This document shows positions 1-7,719 of a stretch of DNA of 64,000 nt, one piece after another. Origin of the DNA: Herbinix sp. Its GTDB lineage: Bacteria; Bacillota; Clostridia; Lachnospirales; Lachnospiraceae. Every line of letters begins with the position of its first letter. Position 1 is the first letter of the stretch. The notes under the pieces are model-generated. The model saw only the letters and a list, made by a program, of their open reading frames with translations, did not search any database and was not told where the DNA came from. The translations under genes and the position numbers were made by a program. The DNA lies in contig JAQZBN010000002.1 in assembly GCA_029238935.1 (NCBI GenBank), positions 62,001 through 126,000 of the forward strand, read 5' to 3'.

Positions 1-201
1 AATATCAAAGTCATGGATAGTCTCATATCCCTTGTTCATAGTCTTAACCTTACAGTTACTGCAGAAGGTATTGAGACTCTCGATCATGTTAAGAGGCTGC
101 AGAAAGGTGGATGCGATTATATTCAAGGTTATTATTTTAGTAAACCTTTGGATGCCGACCAAATACCTACGATCCACGATAAAATCTTCAACAACTATTA
201 A
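1..201 (+). CDS. EAL-domain c-di-GMP phosphodiesterase, C-terminal end (5' truncated)
   Basis: The frame is open from base 1, so only about 66 C-terminal residues are in the window. They carry the closing motifs of EAL domains: TAEGIET, a GCDYIQGYYFSKP block and a short tail. Enzymes of this family hydrolyse cyclic di-GMP to pGpG, but the catalytic EAL residues and any sensory domain lie outside. The gene converges on a diguanylate cyclase gene (stop at 230) and the two are separated only by a palindromic element. Making and degrading the same messenger from adjacent genes suggests a shared circuit; that link is inferred. Confidence 0.88.
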   Translation, partial: NIKVMDSLISLVHSLNLTVTAEGIETLDHVKRLQKGGCDYIQGYYFSKPLDADQIPTIHDKIFNNY

Positions 202-204
202 ATA

Positions 205-266
205 GGTGTCAGGCACCCTTAAGAAATTCTTACATTTGTAAGAATTTTGTAAGGGTGCCTGACACC
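205..266. repeat. Long palindromic repeat, copy 1 (GTGCCTGAC family)
   Basis: Near-perfect inverted repeat: GGTGTCAGGCACCCTTA on the left and TAAGGGTGCCTGACACC on the right, with inner arms that also pair (TTCTTACA/TGTAAGAA) around a loop of a few bases. It sits between convergent genes and could terminate both. The minus-strand GGEEF gene runs into it: its last codons and its TAA stop lie inside the element. Related copies are at about 3904, 44624 and 49766. Confidence 0.9.
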
Positions 267-970
267 TTATAACAATTTCGACCAGAATTTTTAGCCTCAT
301 ACAAGGCATGATCTGCATTTTTCAGTAAAACATCCATGAACTCTCCATCCATAGGACTTGCTGATGCAACACCGACAGATATCGTTATGATATTATATAT
401 TGTGGATCCCTTATGTTCGATCGACAAAGCAACAATATTAGATACCAGATCCTGCGCAATCAATGAGGCTCCTGGGATATCGGTATTCGGTAATAGTATT
501 ACAAATTCCTCTCCTCCAAACCGAGCGACAAGACTACCTTTTACAGTAACTGTTTTTTGTATCTCTTTGGCTACCGCCTTTAGGCATTCGTCTCCAAGCA
601 GATGGCCATAAGTATCATTATATTTTTTAAAATGATCGATATCTATCATAATCATGGAAAGAACTGATTTCTTACTAATAGCATGAAACCATTCTTTCTG
701 ATAGATCTCATTAAAATACCTTTTGTTATATAATTCTGTCAAAGAATCAGTCTGAGATGCTATCGTAAGCTTTTCCGAAACGTTTTTTAACTCCAGCTGC
801 ATAAGATCAGATAATTTTACTACTGTTTTCATATGCTTAAGGAGTTTTTTGTATTCTTCACACAGAACTTTATAAGTATTTAGGTCCTCTTCAGAAGCAA
901 ATTTGTTATGTTCAATTAATTCTTCCGCCTGTAAGATTACCTGTTCTTCTTTGAGATATATCTCCTGCAT
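230..970 (-). CDS. siaD: SiaD-like diguanylate cyclase (GGEEF)
   Basis: This 246-residue protein makes cyclic di-GMP from two GTP. The N-terminal 70-80 residues are charged and helical (likely coiled coil), followed by a GGDEF domain with DIDHFKKYND, the active-site motif RFGGEEF and a closing HALYEAKNSGRN block. The usual RxxD inhibitory site five residues before GGEEF reads KGSL, so product inhibition through the I-site is probably absent. It is the last gene of an operon with phosphatase, kinase and SiaC-type genes, the order of the Pseudomonas siaABCD operon, where SiaC binds and activates SiaD. The start has a good AGAAAGGG site. The last residues (about GTLTKFLQM) are encoded by palindromic repeat copy 1. 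Confidence 0.88.
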   Translation of the reverse strand: MQEIYLKEEQVILQAEELIEHNKFASEEDLNTYKVLCEEYKKLLKHMKTVVKLSDLMQLELKNVSEKLTIASQTDSLTELYNKRYFNEIYQKEWFHAISKKSVLSMIMIDIDHFKKYNDTYGHLLGDECLKAVAKEIQKTVTVKGSLVARFGGEEFVILLPNTDIPGASLIAQDLVSNIVALSIEHKGSTIYNIITISVGVASASPMDGEFMDVLLKNADHALYEAKNSGRNCYKVSGTLTKFLQM

Positions 971-988
971 ATTGTCCCTTTCTCATCA

Positions 989-1366
989 TTAACAGACTTC
1001 AATCTGAAATGAAAGATAACTAAGATCTTCTTTAAACTCTTCCCCGCATTCGATTGCTATATCATTATCTTCATCACAAATCCAATTAACGGTAATTTCT
1101 CTTCCTTTCATTGCATATAGATCCAGTAAATCAAATAGTGTCATAAACACTTTTGAAGTACTGCTGTTAAAGTACGTAATCTTAAAATCAATTTGAATTT
1201 CTTTTGTTTCTTCTTCTAAATATGACTTAATCCAGTCCAGAACTGGGGAATAAAATTTAGCGACATTTTCCGGAAAAGATTCTCCTTTGATCTGCAGCTT
1301 TCCGGTTAAAGCATCAAAAGCTATGGATGGAGTTGAATTGGTTTTTTCGATCATTAAATTTTGCAT
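989..1366 (-). CDS. siaC: SiaC-family regulatory phosphoprotein (DUF1987)
   Basis: A 125-residue cytosolic protein matching the SiaC/DUF1987 family in size, composition and context. Family knowledge: unphosphorylated SiaC binds and stimulates the diguanylate cyclase SiaD, while phosphorylation of a Ser/Thr by SiaB blocks this. Here the segment NSSTSK at residues 67-72 lies where that phospho-acceptor is expected; which Ser/Thr is used cannot be told from sequence. The gene starts 5 bases after the kinase stop behind AGGAAGGTAG, and siaD follows after 18 bases, so translation of the set is probably coupled. Confidence 0.85.
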   Translation of the reverse strand: MQNLMIEKTNSTPSIAFDALTGKLQIKGESFPENVAKFYSPVLDWIKSYLEEETKEIQIDFKITYFNSSTSKVFMTLFDLLDLYAMKGREITVNWICDEDNDIAIECGEEFKEDLSYLSFQIEVC

Positions 1367-1371
1367 GTTAT

Positions 1372-1929
1372 CTACCTTCCTACAACTACTTTAATACTAA
1401 AAAATGATAATTCATCATTCACAGGTTCAAAAGAGAATTGTAACGGCTCTGATGATCTTCTTGCCATTTCGATTAAACCGAGACCGGCACCTTTGCTTCC
1501 GGGTTCTCCTTCCATCCTCCTGCGCTCTTTGTATAATGCTTTCAACTCTTCTTTGCTTAATTTCTTAAGAAACTCCAGATTTGCAGATATTCGTTCCACA
1601 TCTTGTTTTAATATCCGATTCCCGCAATAGATAAAGTAATTTCCTGATTCTTCTCTACCGATCACAACAATCCCAATCCGTAGTTCCTTTTCATCTTCTT
1701 GATCTTTTTTAATTTTCTCAGCAGAATAATTTAGGACATTTTGTACTTGCTCGATGAAGATAGAAAATACCGTCATTGCCATAGCATTGCTCGTTTCTTC
1801 CAGCTCCATATTTTTACGTAGAGTATCTCCAACTCCTTCGATACTCGCTTGTGCAATAGCACCACAATAACACAGCATTATTTTGTTTACTTTTAAATCT
1901 TTATATAGTTGATACAGCGACATTTCCAT
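1372..1929 (-). CDS. siaB: SiaB-family protein kinase (GHKL-like fold)
   Basis: A 185-residue protein with a degenerate GHKL ATP-binding fold: an N-box-like NVLNYSAEKI around residues 72-81 and a glycine-rich KGAGLGLIEMAR lid near residues 145-156. Proteins of this family phosphorylate SiaC on Ser/Thr and thereby turn off its stimulation of the diguanylate cyclase. It lies between the PP2C phosphatase and SiaC genes, the same order as in Pseudomonas. The start ATG follows GGAGAGGAGC. An anti-sigma-factor kinase of SpoIIAB/RsbW type was considered, but no anti-sigma-antagonist gene is nearby and a DUF1987 gene is. Confidence 0.82.
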   Translation of the reverse strand: MEMSLYQLYKDLKVNKIMLCYCGAIAQASIEGVGDTLRKNMELEETSNAMAMTVFSIFIEQVQNVLNYSAEKIKKDQEDEKELRIGIVVIGREESGNYFIYCGNRILKQDVERISANLEFLKKLSKEELKALYKERRRMEGEPGSKGAGLGLIEMARRSSEPLQFSFEPVNDELSFFSIKVVVGR

Positions 1930-1954
1930 AAGAATGCTCCTCTCCTTCGTATCG

Positions 1955-3805
1955 TTATAATTGAAATCCTATCATTGTAATATCATCCCGTCTGACTTCT
2001 TCCCCTTTGTATTTTTTCCATTCCGATTGAATTCGATTTTTCTGTTCCTCTAATGGGTATGCGGCTACCGACTTAAGTAAAGAAACTAGTCTTCGTTTAC
2101 CATAGGGAAGTTTATGCTCTCCTCCTGGTTGATCTTTTACTCCATCTGATGCAATATAAAAAATATGGCTTTTCTTATATTCGATGATATGATTCTCAAA
2201 TTTTTTCTCTTTTTTTGTTACATTGCAATCGATTGTAAGGTTATTTCCTTTCACTTCAATGACATGCTCTCCTTCAAGAAAAAACATCGGTATATTTGCT
2301 CCTGCATATGTAACTGTTCCATTCTCAGACAGAAAGCAAACTGCTGCATCCAGGCCATCGGAGATAAAATTTTCTTCTCTGCTTATACCAAAAGACTGTT
2401 TCAACAAACGATCCAACTCATTCAAAATGACGGAAGGGTTATCATGGCATATTTCATCAGCAATGTGATCTAACATAGCATTAACCGCAGTTGTCATGAG
2501 GGCTCCTGGAACTCCGTGACCCGTACAGTCTCCTATAATGAGCAGTTTACCATCATGATAATTTCTCATCCAATAAAAATCCCCACCAACGGTTTCCTTG
2601 GGCTCATACAGAATAAAATGTTCCTTAAAATTATCCTGTAGTTCCGTCTGAGAAGGAAAAATCGTATGTTGAATCCGCTTTGCATAATCTAAACTATCCT
2701 GTATTTGTGTGTTTTTTTCCTGAAGTTCTTTGGTTCGGTTAGAAACCATCGACTCCAACTCCTGGTTTAGTAACAATGCTCGTTTATATGGATTCGCAAT
2801 TTGATTTGATACTATGTAAAAGGTAATTACCATTAACAGAATAATTATAATACAAGAAATCAATGTGTTAACTGCTACATCACCTAAAAATTTTACACTT
2901 TCCGATCTTGGAATTTGTATCATGATTTTCCAATCCGTATTTCTAATTTTCTTATAGGCAATATCGTATTTAGAATGATTTTGTGTCGTATATTCTTTGA
3001 TATAATATTCATGATCATTATTATTCACATTTATGATATCAGTATAGATTGTATTAGGCAGAATATCTTTCAGGTTTTTGTTCATGAAGTCTTTATTTTT
3101 CGATAGTTGAATGGTACCACTTTCATCTACAAGCCAGATATCATTTTTTACACTGCTGTTCTTATCATTTTGAATCAACTCATTGATGACTTGGGTCAGA
3201 TTCATGCCAAGGCCGGTGACTGCATTCGGAGTATTCACATCACCCATCATGGTATTAATAAAAACATAGGTATCCATAAGCTCCTTATTCATATCTATAT
3301 TGATTTCATATTCGTGTTTATTCTTTAAGAATTGAAAATACCATGCATCACTAGGATCTTCTTCTGATACCGTATCTAAGAGTTCAAAGGTATTGTCGTG
3401 ATATGTCCAGTAATGAAAGGTTTTATTACTCACCAGAAACACTGTATCATAACCTAATTTTTCAGACATCACCTTCATTTTAACACGAACCTGCTCTGAC
3501 AAAGCCTCATCCTGTTCTTTATTCTCAATCCAATGAAGCATCATGGGATCATTCGCCAATATGAGGGAAGCATCAACGGCTTTATCAATCTTACCTTCTA
3601 TAGCAGTGCTGATACTTTCTGCTAAAATCTTTAGATCATAGGTTTTTAATTTCGCAACAACTGCCTTGTTCATAATCATGATGCTCGTAAAGCTCATGAT
3701 TATTAAAGCGGATACAATAACAAAGCTACCAATCAGTATGACTTTTATTGAATTATTGTCAAACAGAGTACTGTTTTTCTTATCCGCAGTTCGCCTCAGA
3801 CCCAT
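1955..3805 (-). CDS. siaA: SiaA-like membrane sensor PP2C/SpoIIE-type phosphatase
   Basis: A membrane-bound Ser/Thr phosphatase of about 616 residues. Order: transmembrane helix near residues 18-43, extracellular dCache-like sensor to about 320, second helix (about 325-350), HAMP/linker with a coiled coil, then a SpoIIE/PP2C domain with metal-binding aspartates in GGDFYW, GDCTGHGVPGALM, ASDGVKD and RRDDIT. In the Sia pathway this phosphatase removes phosphate from SiaC, releasing it to activate the cyclase; the ligand sensed outside is unknown. ATG at 3805 is preferred over GTG at 3814 because AAGGGG then sits 8 bases upstream. First gene of the four-gene operon. Confidence 0.88.
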   Translation of the reverse strand: MGLRRTADKKNSTLFDNNSIKVILIGSFVIVSALIIMSFTSIMIMNKAVVAKLKTYDLKILAESISTAIEGKIDKAVDASLILANDPMMLHWIENKEQDEALSEQVRVKMKVMSEKLGYDTVFLVSNKTFHYWTYHDNTFELLDTVSEEDPSDAWYFQFLKNKHEYEINIDMNKELMDTYVFINTMMGDVNTPNAVTGLGMNLTQVINELIQNDKNSSVKNDIWLVDESGTIQLSKNKDFMNKNLKDILPNTIYTDIINVNNNDHEYYIKEYTTQNHSKYDIAYKKIRNTDWKIMIQIPRSESVKFLGDVAVNTLISCIIIILLMVITFYIVSNQIANPYKRALLLNQELESMVSNRTKELQEKNTQIQDSLDYAKRIQHTIFPSQTELQDNFKEHFILYEPKETVGGDFYWMRNYHDGKLLIIGDCTGHGVPGALMTTAVNAMLDHIADEICHDNPSVILNELDRLLKQSFGISREENFISDGLDAAVCFLSENGTVTYAGANIPMFFLEGEHVIEVKGNNLTIDCNVTKKEKKFENHIIEYKKSHIFYIASDGVKDQPGGEHKLPYGKRRLVSLLKSVAAYPLEEQKNRIQSEWKKYKGEEVRRDDITMIGFQL

Positions 3806-3867
3806 ATGATGCACCCCTTATCATTCGTATTAAGTTTTCCTTTACATGAATTGTCATTTTAAGGGTT

Positions 3868-3897
3868 ATTATATCATAGGATTTATAAATATGCAAA
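3868..3897 (-). promoter_or_regulatory. Predicted sigma-A promoter of the sia operon
   Basis: On the minus strand, TTTGCA (-35) and TATAAT (-10) are separated by 18 bases, about 60 bases before the siaA start. The -10 is perfect, the -35 is a 4/6 match. It would drive siaABCD. Confidence 0.55.
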
Positions 3898-3903
3898 AAG
3901 AAT

Positions 3904-3971
3904 AAAGGTGCCTGACCCCCTTACAAATTTCCTACGATCGTAAGAAAATCGTAAGGGGGTCAGGCACCTTT
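3904..3971. repeat. Long palindromic repeat, copy 2 (GTGCCTGAC family)
   Basis: Arms AAAGGTGCCTGACCCCCTTA and TAAGGGGGTCAGGCACCTTT, with inner arms around CGATCGTAAG forming the tip. It begins right at the stop codon of the minus-strand esterase gene and on that strand ends in a T-rich run, so it most likely terminates that transcript. Its inner arm (TTACAAA/TCGTAAG) resembles copy 1 rather than copies 3 and 4. Confidence 0.9.
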
Positions 3972-4748
3972 TTAAATCCACTTCAATACGGTTTGAATCT
4001 TTTCATCCCAGTATTTCCATTGGTGATCTCCAGGGGATTCCTCGTAGGTAAGATCAAAACCTAAGTTTTCAAGGTGAATTTTCATTTTCACATTCTGCTC
4101 ATAAAGAAAATCTTCGGTTCCACACCACATATAAATGCGCGGTAATGGTTTCCCAGACTCTTTTAGTTGAGTTGCAAGAGCGAATAAATCATTCTTACTA
4201 TCAGCTACCTGATCCAGAGGTCCGAATATATTACTCCAAAAATTTCTACCTTCTTCATCGCCGATATTCTTACAGATATCTCTTACATCCGCTGCACCGG
4301 ATAAAGATGCCACAGCACCAAAGGTCTCAGAAGCACCTAGCCCCATCTTTAATGCGCCGTAGCCTCCCATGGATAAACCAGCGACATAATTATCTTCTCT
4401 TTTATCGGATAAATTGTTGAAGAACGACCTACATATCTGAGGTAGTTCCTTCGATATAAAGGTCCAATACCGATGCCCATGAGCCATATCGGTATACCAG
4501 CCCAAATGGGTTGTCGGCATTACAACTGCAATTCCCATATCACTCACATAACGTTCTATCGAGGTTCTTCTTTGCCAAATGGTATGATCATCGCTCATTC
4601 CATGAAGTAAATAAAGAGTTGGGATTTTCCCATCCGCAACAGTTCCCTCCATGCCAATCTGTCCACTAGTCTTCTGAGGTAATATCACATCCATCTGCAT
4701 ACACATTCCCAATACATCTGAGAAAAAATTCACATGTAATAAAGCCAT
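3972..4748 (-). CDS. Alpha/beta-hydrolase esterase (esterase D / tributyrin esterase family)
   Basis: A 258-residue cytosolic serine esterase. Motifs: LYLLHG (oxyanion region), nucleophile Ser126 in GLSMGG, a probable acid Asp213 in GTEDFLYEQN and His242 in GDHQWKYWD, the full catalytic triad in family order. Relatives hydrolyse short-chain acyl esters, S-formylglutathione or acetylated sugars; substrate cannot be assigned. Given the many carbohydrate enzymes in the window, deacetylation of imported oligosaccharides is plausible but inferred. The 5' leader can pair with the ribosome binding site (see 4751-4845). The gene ends directly at palindrome copy 2. Confidence 0.85.
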   Translation of the reverse strand: MALLHVNFFSDVLGMCMQMDVILPQKTSGQIGMEGTVADGKIPTLYLLHGMSDDHTIWQRRTSIERYVSDMGIAVVMPTTHLGWYTDMAHGHRYWTFISKELPQICRSFFNNLSDKREDNYVAGLSMGGYGALKMGLGASETFGAVASLSGAADVRDICKNIGDEEGRNFWSNIFGPLDQVADSKNDLFALATQLKESGKPLPRIYMWCGTEDFLYEQNVKMKIHLENLGFDLTYEESPGDHQWKYWDEKIQTVLKWI

Positions 4749-4750
4749 TC

Positions 4751-4845
4751 TACATCCTCCTTAGATATCCAAAAATACTAATCTTATCCTACTCTTTTCG
4801 GACGACTTTATCAAGTAGAATCACTAAGAATATCAGGAGGATGTA
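4751..4845 (-). promoter_or_regulatory. 5' leader with anti-Shine-Dalgarno arm
   Basis: In the minus-strand transcript, TACATCCTCCT (complement of 4835-4845) is perfectly complementary over 11 bases to AGGAGGATGTA (complement of 4751-4761), which is the ribosome binding site of the esterase gene. Five more pairs (GATAT/ATATC) extend the helix after a two-base bulge. The loop is about 70 bases. If transcription starts upstream of 4845, the site would be masked until the helix opens. Confidence 0.55.
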
Positions 4846-4899
4846 ATACTATTTCTGCTATATTGAAACGTTAACACCCCATTGTCTTACCAAGTCATT

Positions 4900-5451
4900 T
4901 TACGCTTTATTTCCATCACATGCTGTAAAAATAGTTCCTACCCTGGTCTGTATATTATAGTATCCCGTATCCATTAATATCGTTGGTTTTACTTTGGCAG
5001 CATCCGGTCTTCCATTTTCGATGCAGTCCTCATTAATATACGTAGCGACAATTTCTCCAAGAAACATGGTAAAATCAAAAATCGGTATTGTCTGTATTAC
5101 TTTACACAAATAATTAACAGGGCATTCCTTTATCATTGGAGCGACTCCTGCCTCATCGTAAAAACTTTCAAATACATCCGATTTATCATTAGTCTTCCCC
5201 GATACCATTCCACAATAATCAGTTTTTTCAACCAGTTCAGAGGAGGGTATGTTCACAGAAAAATATCCGTTCTCTTGAATTCCTTTCGTTGTATGATGGG
5301 TATTTTTTAATGAAATATATAATACCGGCTTTTGGCTTACCACACCGTAAGCTCCTATCGTTGTATAGTTAGGCTTCCCGTTTACACAAGCTCCAGCTAG
5401 TACCGTAATGTATGGTCCATAGGGAATATTTGCAATCTTCTTTTTGTTCAT
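4900..5451 (-). CDS. Flavin reductase-like FMN-binding protein
   Basis: A 183-residue protein of the flavin reductase-like domain family (split-barrel FMN binding). It shows the typical opening (IPYGPYITVLAGACVNGKPNYTTIGAYG) in pieces, then YISLKNTHHTTKGI, the ENGYFSVNIPS strand and a late HFxxGEIV-like segment (MFLGEIVATYINED). Many clostridial members are of unknown electron partner and serve as flavoredoxins or NAD(P)H:flavin oxidoreductases. It stands alone, divergent from a small membrane protein gene. The ribosome binding site is weak (GGCAGG close to the ATG). Function beyond FMN binding is not assigned. Confidence 0.82.
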   Translation of the reverse strand: MNKKKIANIPYGPYITVLAGACVNGKPNYTTIGAYGVVSQKPVLYISLKNTHHTTKGIQENGYFSVNIPSSELVEKTDYCGMVSGKTNDKSDVFESFYDEAGVAPMIKECPVNYLCKVIQTIPIFDFTMFLGEIVATYINEDCIENGRPDAAKVKPTILMDTGYYNIQTRVGTIFTACDGNKA

Positions 5452-5772
5452 CCTGCCATCTGGTATTGATGTGTTTCATTCCTTTACACCAATACACTCC
5501 TTTCACAAACTTTAGTTAACAGTAATTTTTATATTTTGTTGCTGCAGCTATTATAGTGTAATATAGAACGAAAAAAATTTATAGACTTTTTCTTAATCAT
5601 AAGTTATCATATAGATAGAGTGCGCCTCTAGTGAGTGTCACTCTTTTTCATTTCTTCTAATGAAATACCTCTTGATTAATTTACTGGTTTTTGTTTATAC
5701 TAATGGAATACTTTAGTAAAGCAGGTAAAATTGTAACCTATCAATTGTTTTAGAAAAATGAAAGGAATGTTT
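5452..5772. other. Divergent intergenic region
   Basis: About 320 AT-rich bases between the flavin reductase (minus) and a small membrane protein (plus). It holds the predicted plus-strand promoter at 5672-5701 and a weak hairpin (AGAGTG at 5617, CACTCT at 5639, then five T). No reading frame with a ribosome binding site was seen. Confidence 0.5.
5672..5701 (+). promoter_or_regulatory. Predicted sigma-A promoter
   Basis: TTGATT and TATACT with an 18-base spacer, about 70 bases before the small membrane protein gene. Confidence 0.45.
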
Positions 5773-6150
5773 ATGATACCTAAAAAGTTTTCGCGTTTAT
5801 GGATTATTGTTTTTTTCATTTACACGTTTCTAGTCTTTCTTAGTTTACTCTTAACCAGAGTAATTTTGGACAGTGATACGTTTGGCGGTTATTTATTCAC
5901 TTTGATATTTATTGCTGTTGCCTCCTCCTTATTTCCCTGTATCGGTGGCTATTTCGGAAAAAGGATTTATTTTCTGATTAGTACAGTAGCAGTAATTCTT
6001 GGAGTTCTGTACATGTTTTATGTCGTTATTGGTAATGTTTCGCCGGGTTGGGGGGATTTGACCAGTATTATCGGGTATCTCTATATCATCGGAATTGGTG
6101 CTATCCTTGGTTTCATCACTGAAGTGGTTTTATATTTTATAAAAAGATAA
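5773..6150 (+). CDS. Small four-helix membrane protein, function unknown
   Basis: A 125-residue hydrophobic protein with about four predicted membrane helices (WIIVFFIYTFLVFLSLLL; GYLFTLIFIAVASSLFPCI; FLISTVAVILGVLYMFYVVIG; IIGYLYIIGIGAILGFITEV) and lysine-rich ends. No family is recognised. Start ATG 5773 is chosen because AAAGGA lies 6 bases upstream; the earlier in-frame ATG codons at 5758 and 5767 overlap or precede that site. It stands alone with its own promoter and terminator. A superinfection or small permease-like role cannot be argued from sequence. Confidence 0.7.
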   Translation: MIPKKFSRLWIIVFFIYTFLVFLSLLLTRVILDSDTFGGYLFTLIFIAVASSLFPCIGGYFGKRIYFLISTVAVILGVLYMFYVVIGNVSPGWGDLTSIIGYLYIIGIGAILGFITEVVLYFIKR

Positions 6151-6165
6151 ATTAAAAGATATATT

Positions 6166-6218
6166 AAAAAGCAATAAGAAGATCGGTTTTTCATACCGCT
6201 CATTTCTTATTGCTTTTT
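6166..6218 (+). terminator. Rho-independent terminator
   Basis: AAAAAGCAATAAGAA pairs with TTCTTATTGCTTTTT around a 23-base loop and ends in a T run, just after the small membrane protein gene. It could also act for the converging metallophosphoesterase operon. Confidence 0.75.
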
Positions 6219-6354
6219 CGATGTTTGTCTTATGAAATAGTATAATCTATACCTATGATCCAGACAAATCTACTGTTATGATATAGCCTGATTGAAAGCT
6301 TAATCACATAAAGTAGTGATTATTATTCCCGCAGTTTATCACATCTAGCAATGA

Positions 6355-7689
6355 TTATTCCGGCAACTTAATCACTAATTTATTGTCATCGGTATCTTTA
6401 TCTGTGATAACACTATTCATGTATCCACTCATAAAGCCTTCTCCGGATGACTTCCATAATTGATATCCTTCCGACTTAACGATATCTTCGGAATTTAAGT
6501 ATTCTCTACCTGCAAAATATCTTAAATTCAATATTTTCATGACTTCTGCCATGGCTTCCATCTCTTCTTTTGAATAAATATCTTCCATGAGTAGTCGTTG
6601 ATATGCTCTGTCGTAGGCAAACTTTCCGAAGAAATCCTCGGCATAGCTTTCAAAATGAAGAAGATTTTCGTCTTTACTACGTTCTTTCTTAGCCCAACTC
6701 TCCACATCTAGAACAGAAGTATTATAAAGAAAACTTTTAGCAGATGCATTATAAGTTAGAGTTCCATACTGATGAGGGTACACAGATAGCGCACCGGATG
6801 CAATATCATAAACAGGTACCGCTCCTTTTTGATCTGAGCTAATATCTTGTATATGAATATGTCCGCTAAAGATAAGGTTTAAATTGCTTTCTTTAAATAT
6901 ATTTAATGCATACTCGCTGTTATTTAATGTGTATCCTTCTTGAATTACTTCACTGTGGTCTATGATATTATGATGCATTACGGTTATGATGGTAGCTCCT
7001 TTTTCTTTTGCCTCATTTGCACATTGTGCTATCCAATCCAATGTACCTTTTGCAAGGATTCCATCTGCCTCGGGCATATTATATGACACATTGTTCTTAT
7101 ATTTATTCGTATCAAGCATCAAAATCCATACATCATCGGAAGGAGCAGCCAAGTAACTTAAGGTTTCTTTATCTTTCGATACAGCCTCCTGATAACCAAA
7201 ATCAGCATAAATCTCGCTAAATTCAACCGGGCTAATGCTTTCTGTAACATATTGCTTATCATTCTTAAAGCTTCTTGCCCAAGGATTTAGGATATCATGA
7301 TTACCGGGTATTACATAAACAGAAGTGCCGTTTTGTTCCATCTCCTTTAACTTCTGAGACAATTCAATATGACTGGCTTTTTCCCCATTATTCGTAAGGT
7401 CTCCACTGATGATCAAAACTTCTGGTTTCTTCTTTTTCACTTGGTCTGCAAATGCACTGCAGATCTCATCAATATATTCAATCTGCCTGCCGTTACCGGA
7501 GGTAATATAAGCTTCATAAGCTTCCCCTTGATCCGTAAGCTGATCCGAAAAATAATGTACATCAGAGGTAATATAGAATTCTATATTTGAACCGGATTCT
7601 ATATACTCATCATCCTTCATATTCCGATAAGCGAAGAAGGTAATAAGGGCAACGATTAGAACAACCGTAAACAGTTTTAATTTATGAAT
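6355..7689 (-). CDS. Membrane-anchored metallophosphoesterase (calcineurin-like), probable ATT start
   Basis: A calcineurin-like phosphoesterase with metal-binding motifs DVH, GDLTNNGEK, GNHD, MHHN and GHIH in order, and a C-terminal helical extension. The first in-frame ATG (7620) has no ribosome binding site, but the frame stays open upstream and encodes an N-terminal anchor (HKLKLFTVVLIVALITFFAYRN) after two basic residues. The only start placed correctly behind GGAGGTG is ATT at 7689, so I extend the gene to there (444 residues). The catalytic domain would then face outside. It follows jetC by 30 bases in the same operon. Substrate is unknown; family members act on cyclic nucleotides, phospholipids or nucleotides. 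Confidence 0.8.
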   Translation of the reverse strand: MHKLKLFTVVLIVALITFFAYRNMKDDEYIESGSNIEFYITSDVHYFSDQLTDQGEAYEAYITSGNGRQIEYIDEICSAFADQVKKKKPEVLIISGDLTNNGEKASHIELSQKLKEMEQNGTSVYVIPGNHDILNPWARSFKNDKQYVTESISPVEFSEIYADFGYQEAVSKDKETLSYLAAPSDDVWILMLDTNKYKNNVSYNMPEADGILAKGTLDWIAQCANEAKEKGATIITVMHHNIIDHSEVIQEGYTLNNSEYALNIFKESNLNLIFSGHIHIQDISSDQKGAVPVYDIASGALSVYPHQYGTLTYNASAKSFLYNTSVLDVESWAKKERSKDENLLHFESYAEDFFGKFAYDRAYQRLLMEDIYSKEEMEAMAEVMKILNLRYFAGREYLNSEDIVKSEGYQLWKSSGEGFMSGYMNSVITDKDTDDNKLVIKLPE

Positions 7690-7719
7690 ACCTCAGCACC
7701 TCCAATTCGATCTGTAGCT

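Noticed and set aside
1372-1929. SpoIIAB/RsbW anti-sigma kinase
   Set aside because: No sigma factor or STAS antagonist gene is nearby, while a DUF1987 gene and a diguanylate cyclase gene follow, as in sia operons.
5617-5644. Hairpin AGAGTG/CACTCT followed by five T
   Set aside because: Six-base stem with a 16-base loop and no gene ending nearby; too weak to call a terminator.
6355-7689. Metallophosphoesterase as a direct replacement of the JetD nuclease
   Set aside because: The predicted N-terminal anchor would place the enzyme outside the cell, away from the DNA; kept only as an open question in the findings.
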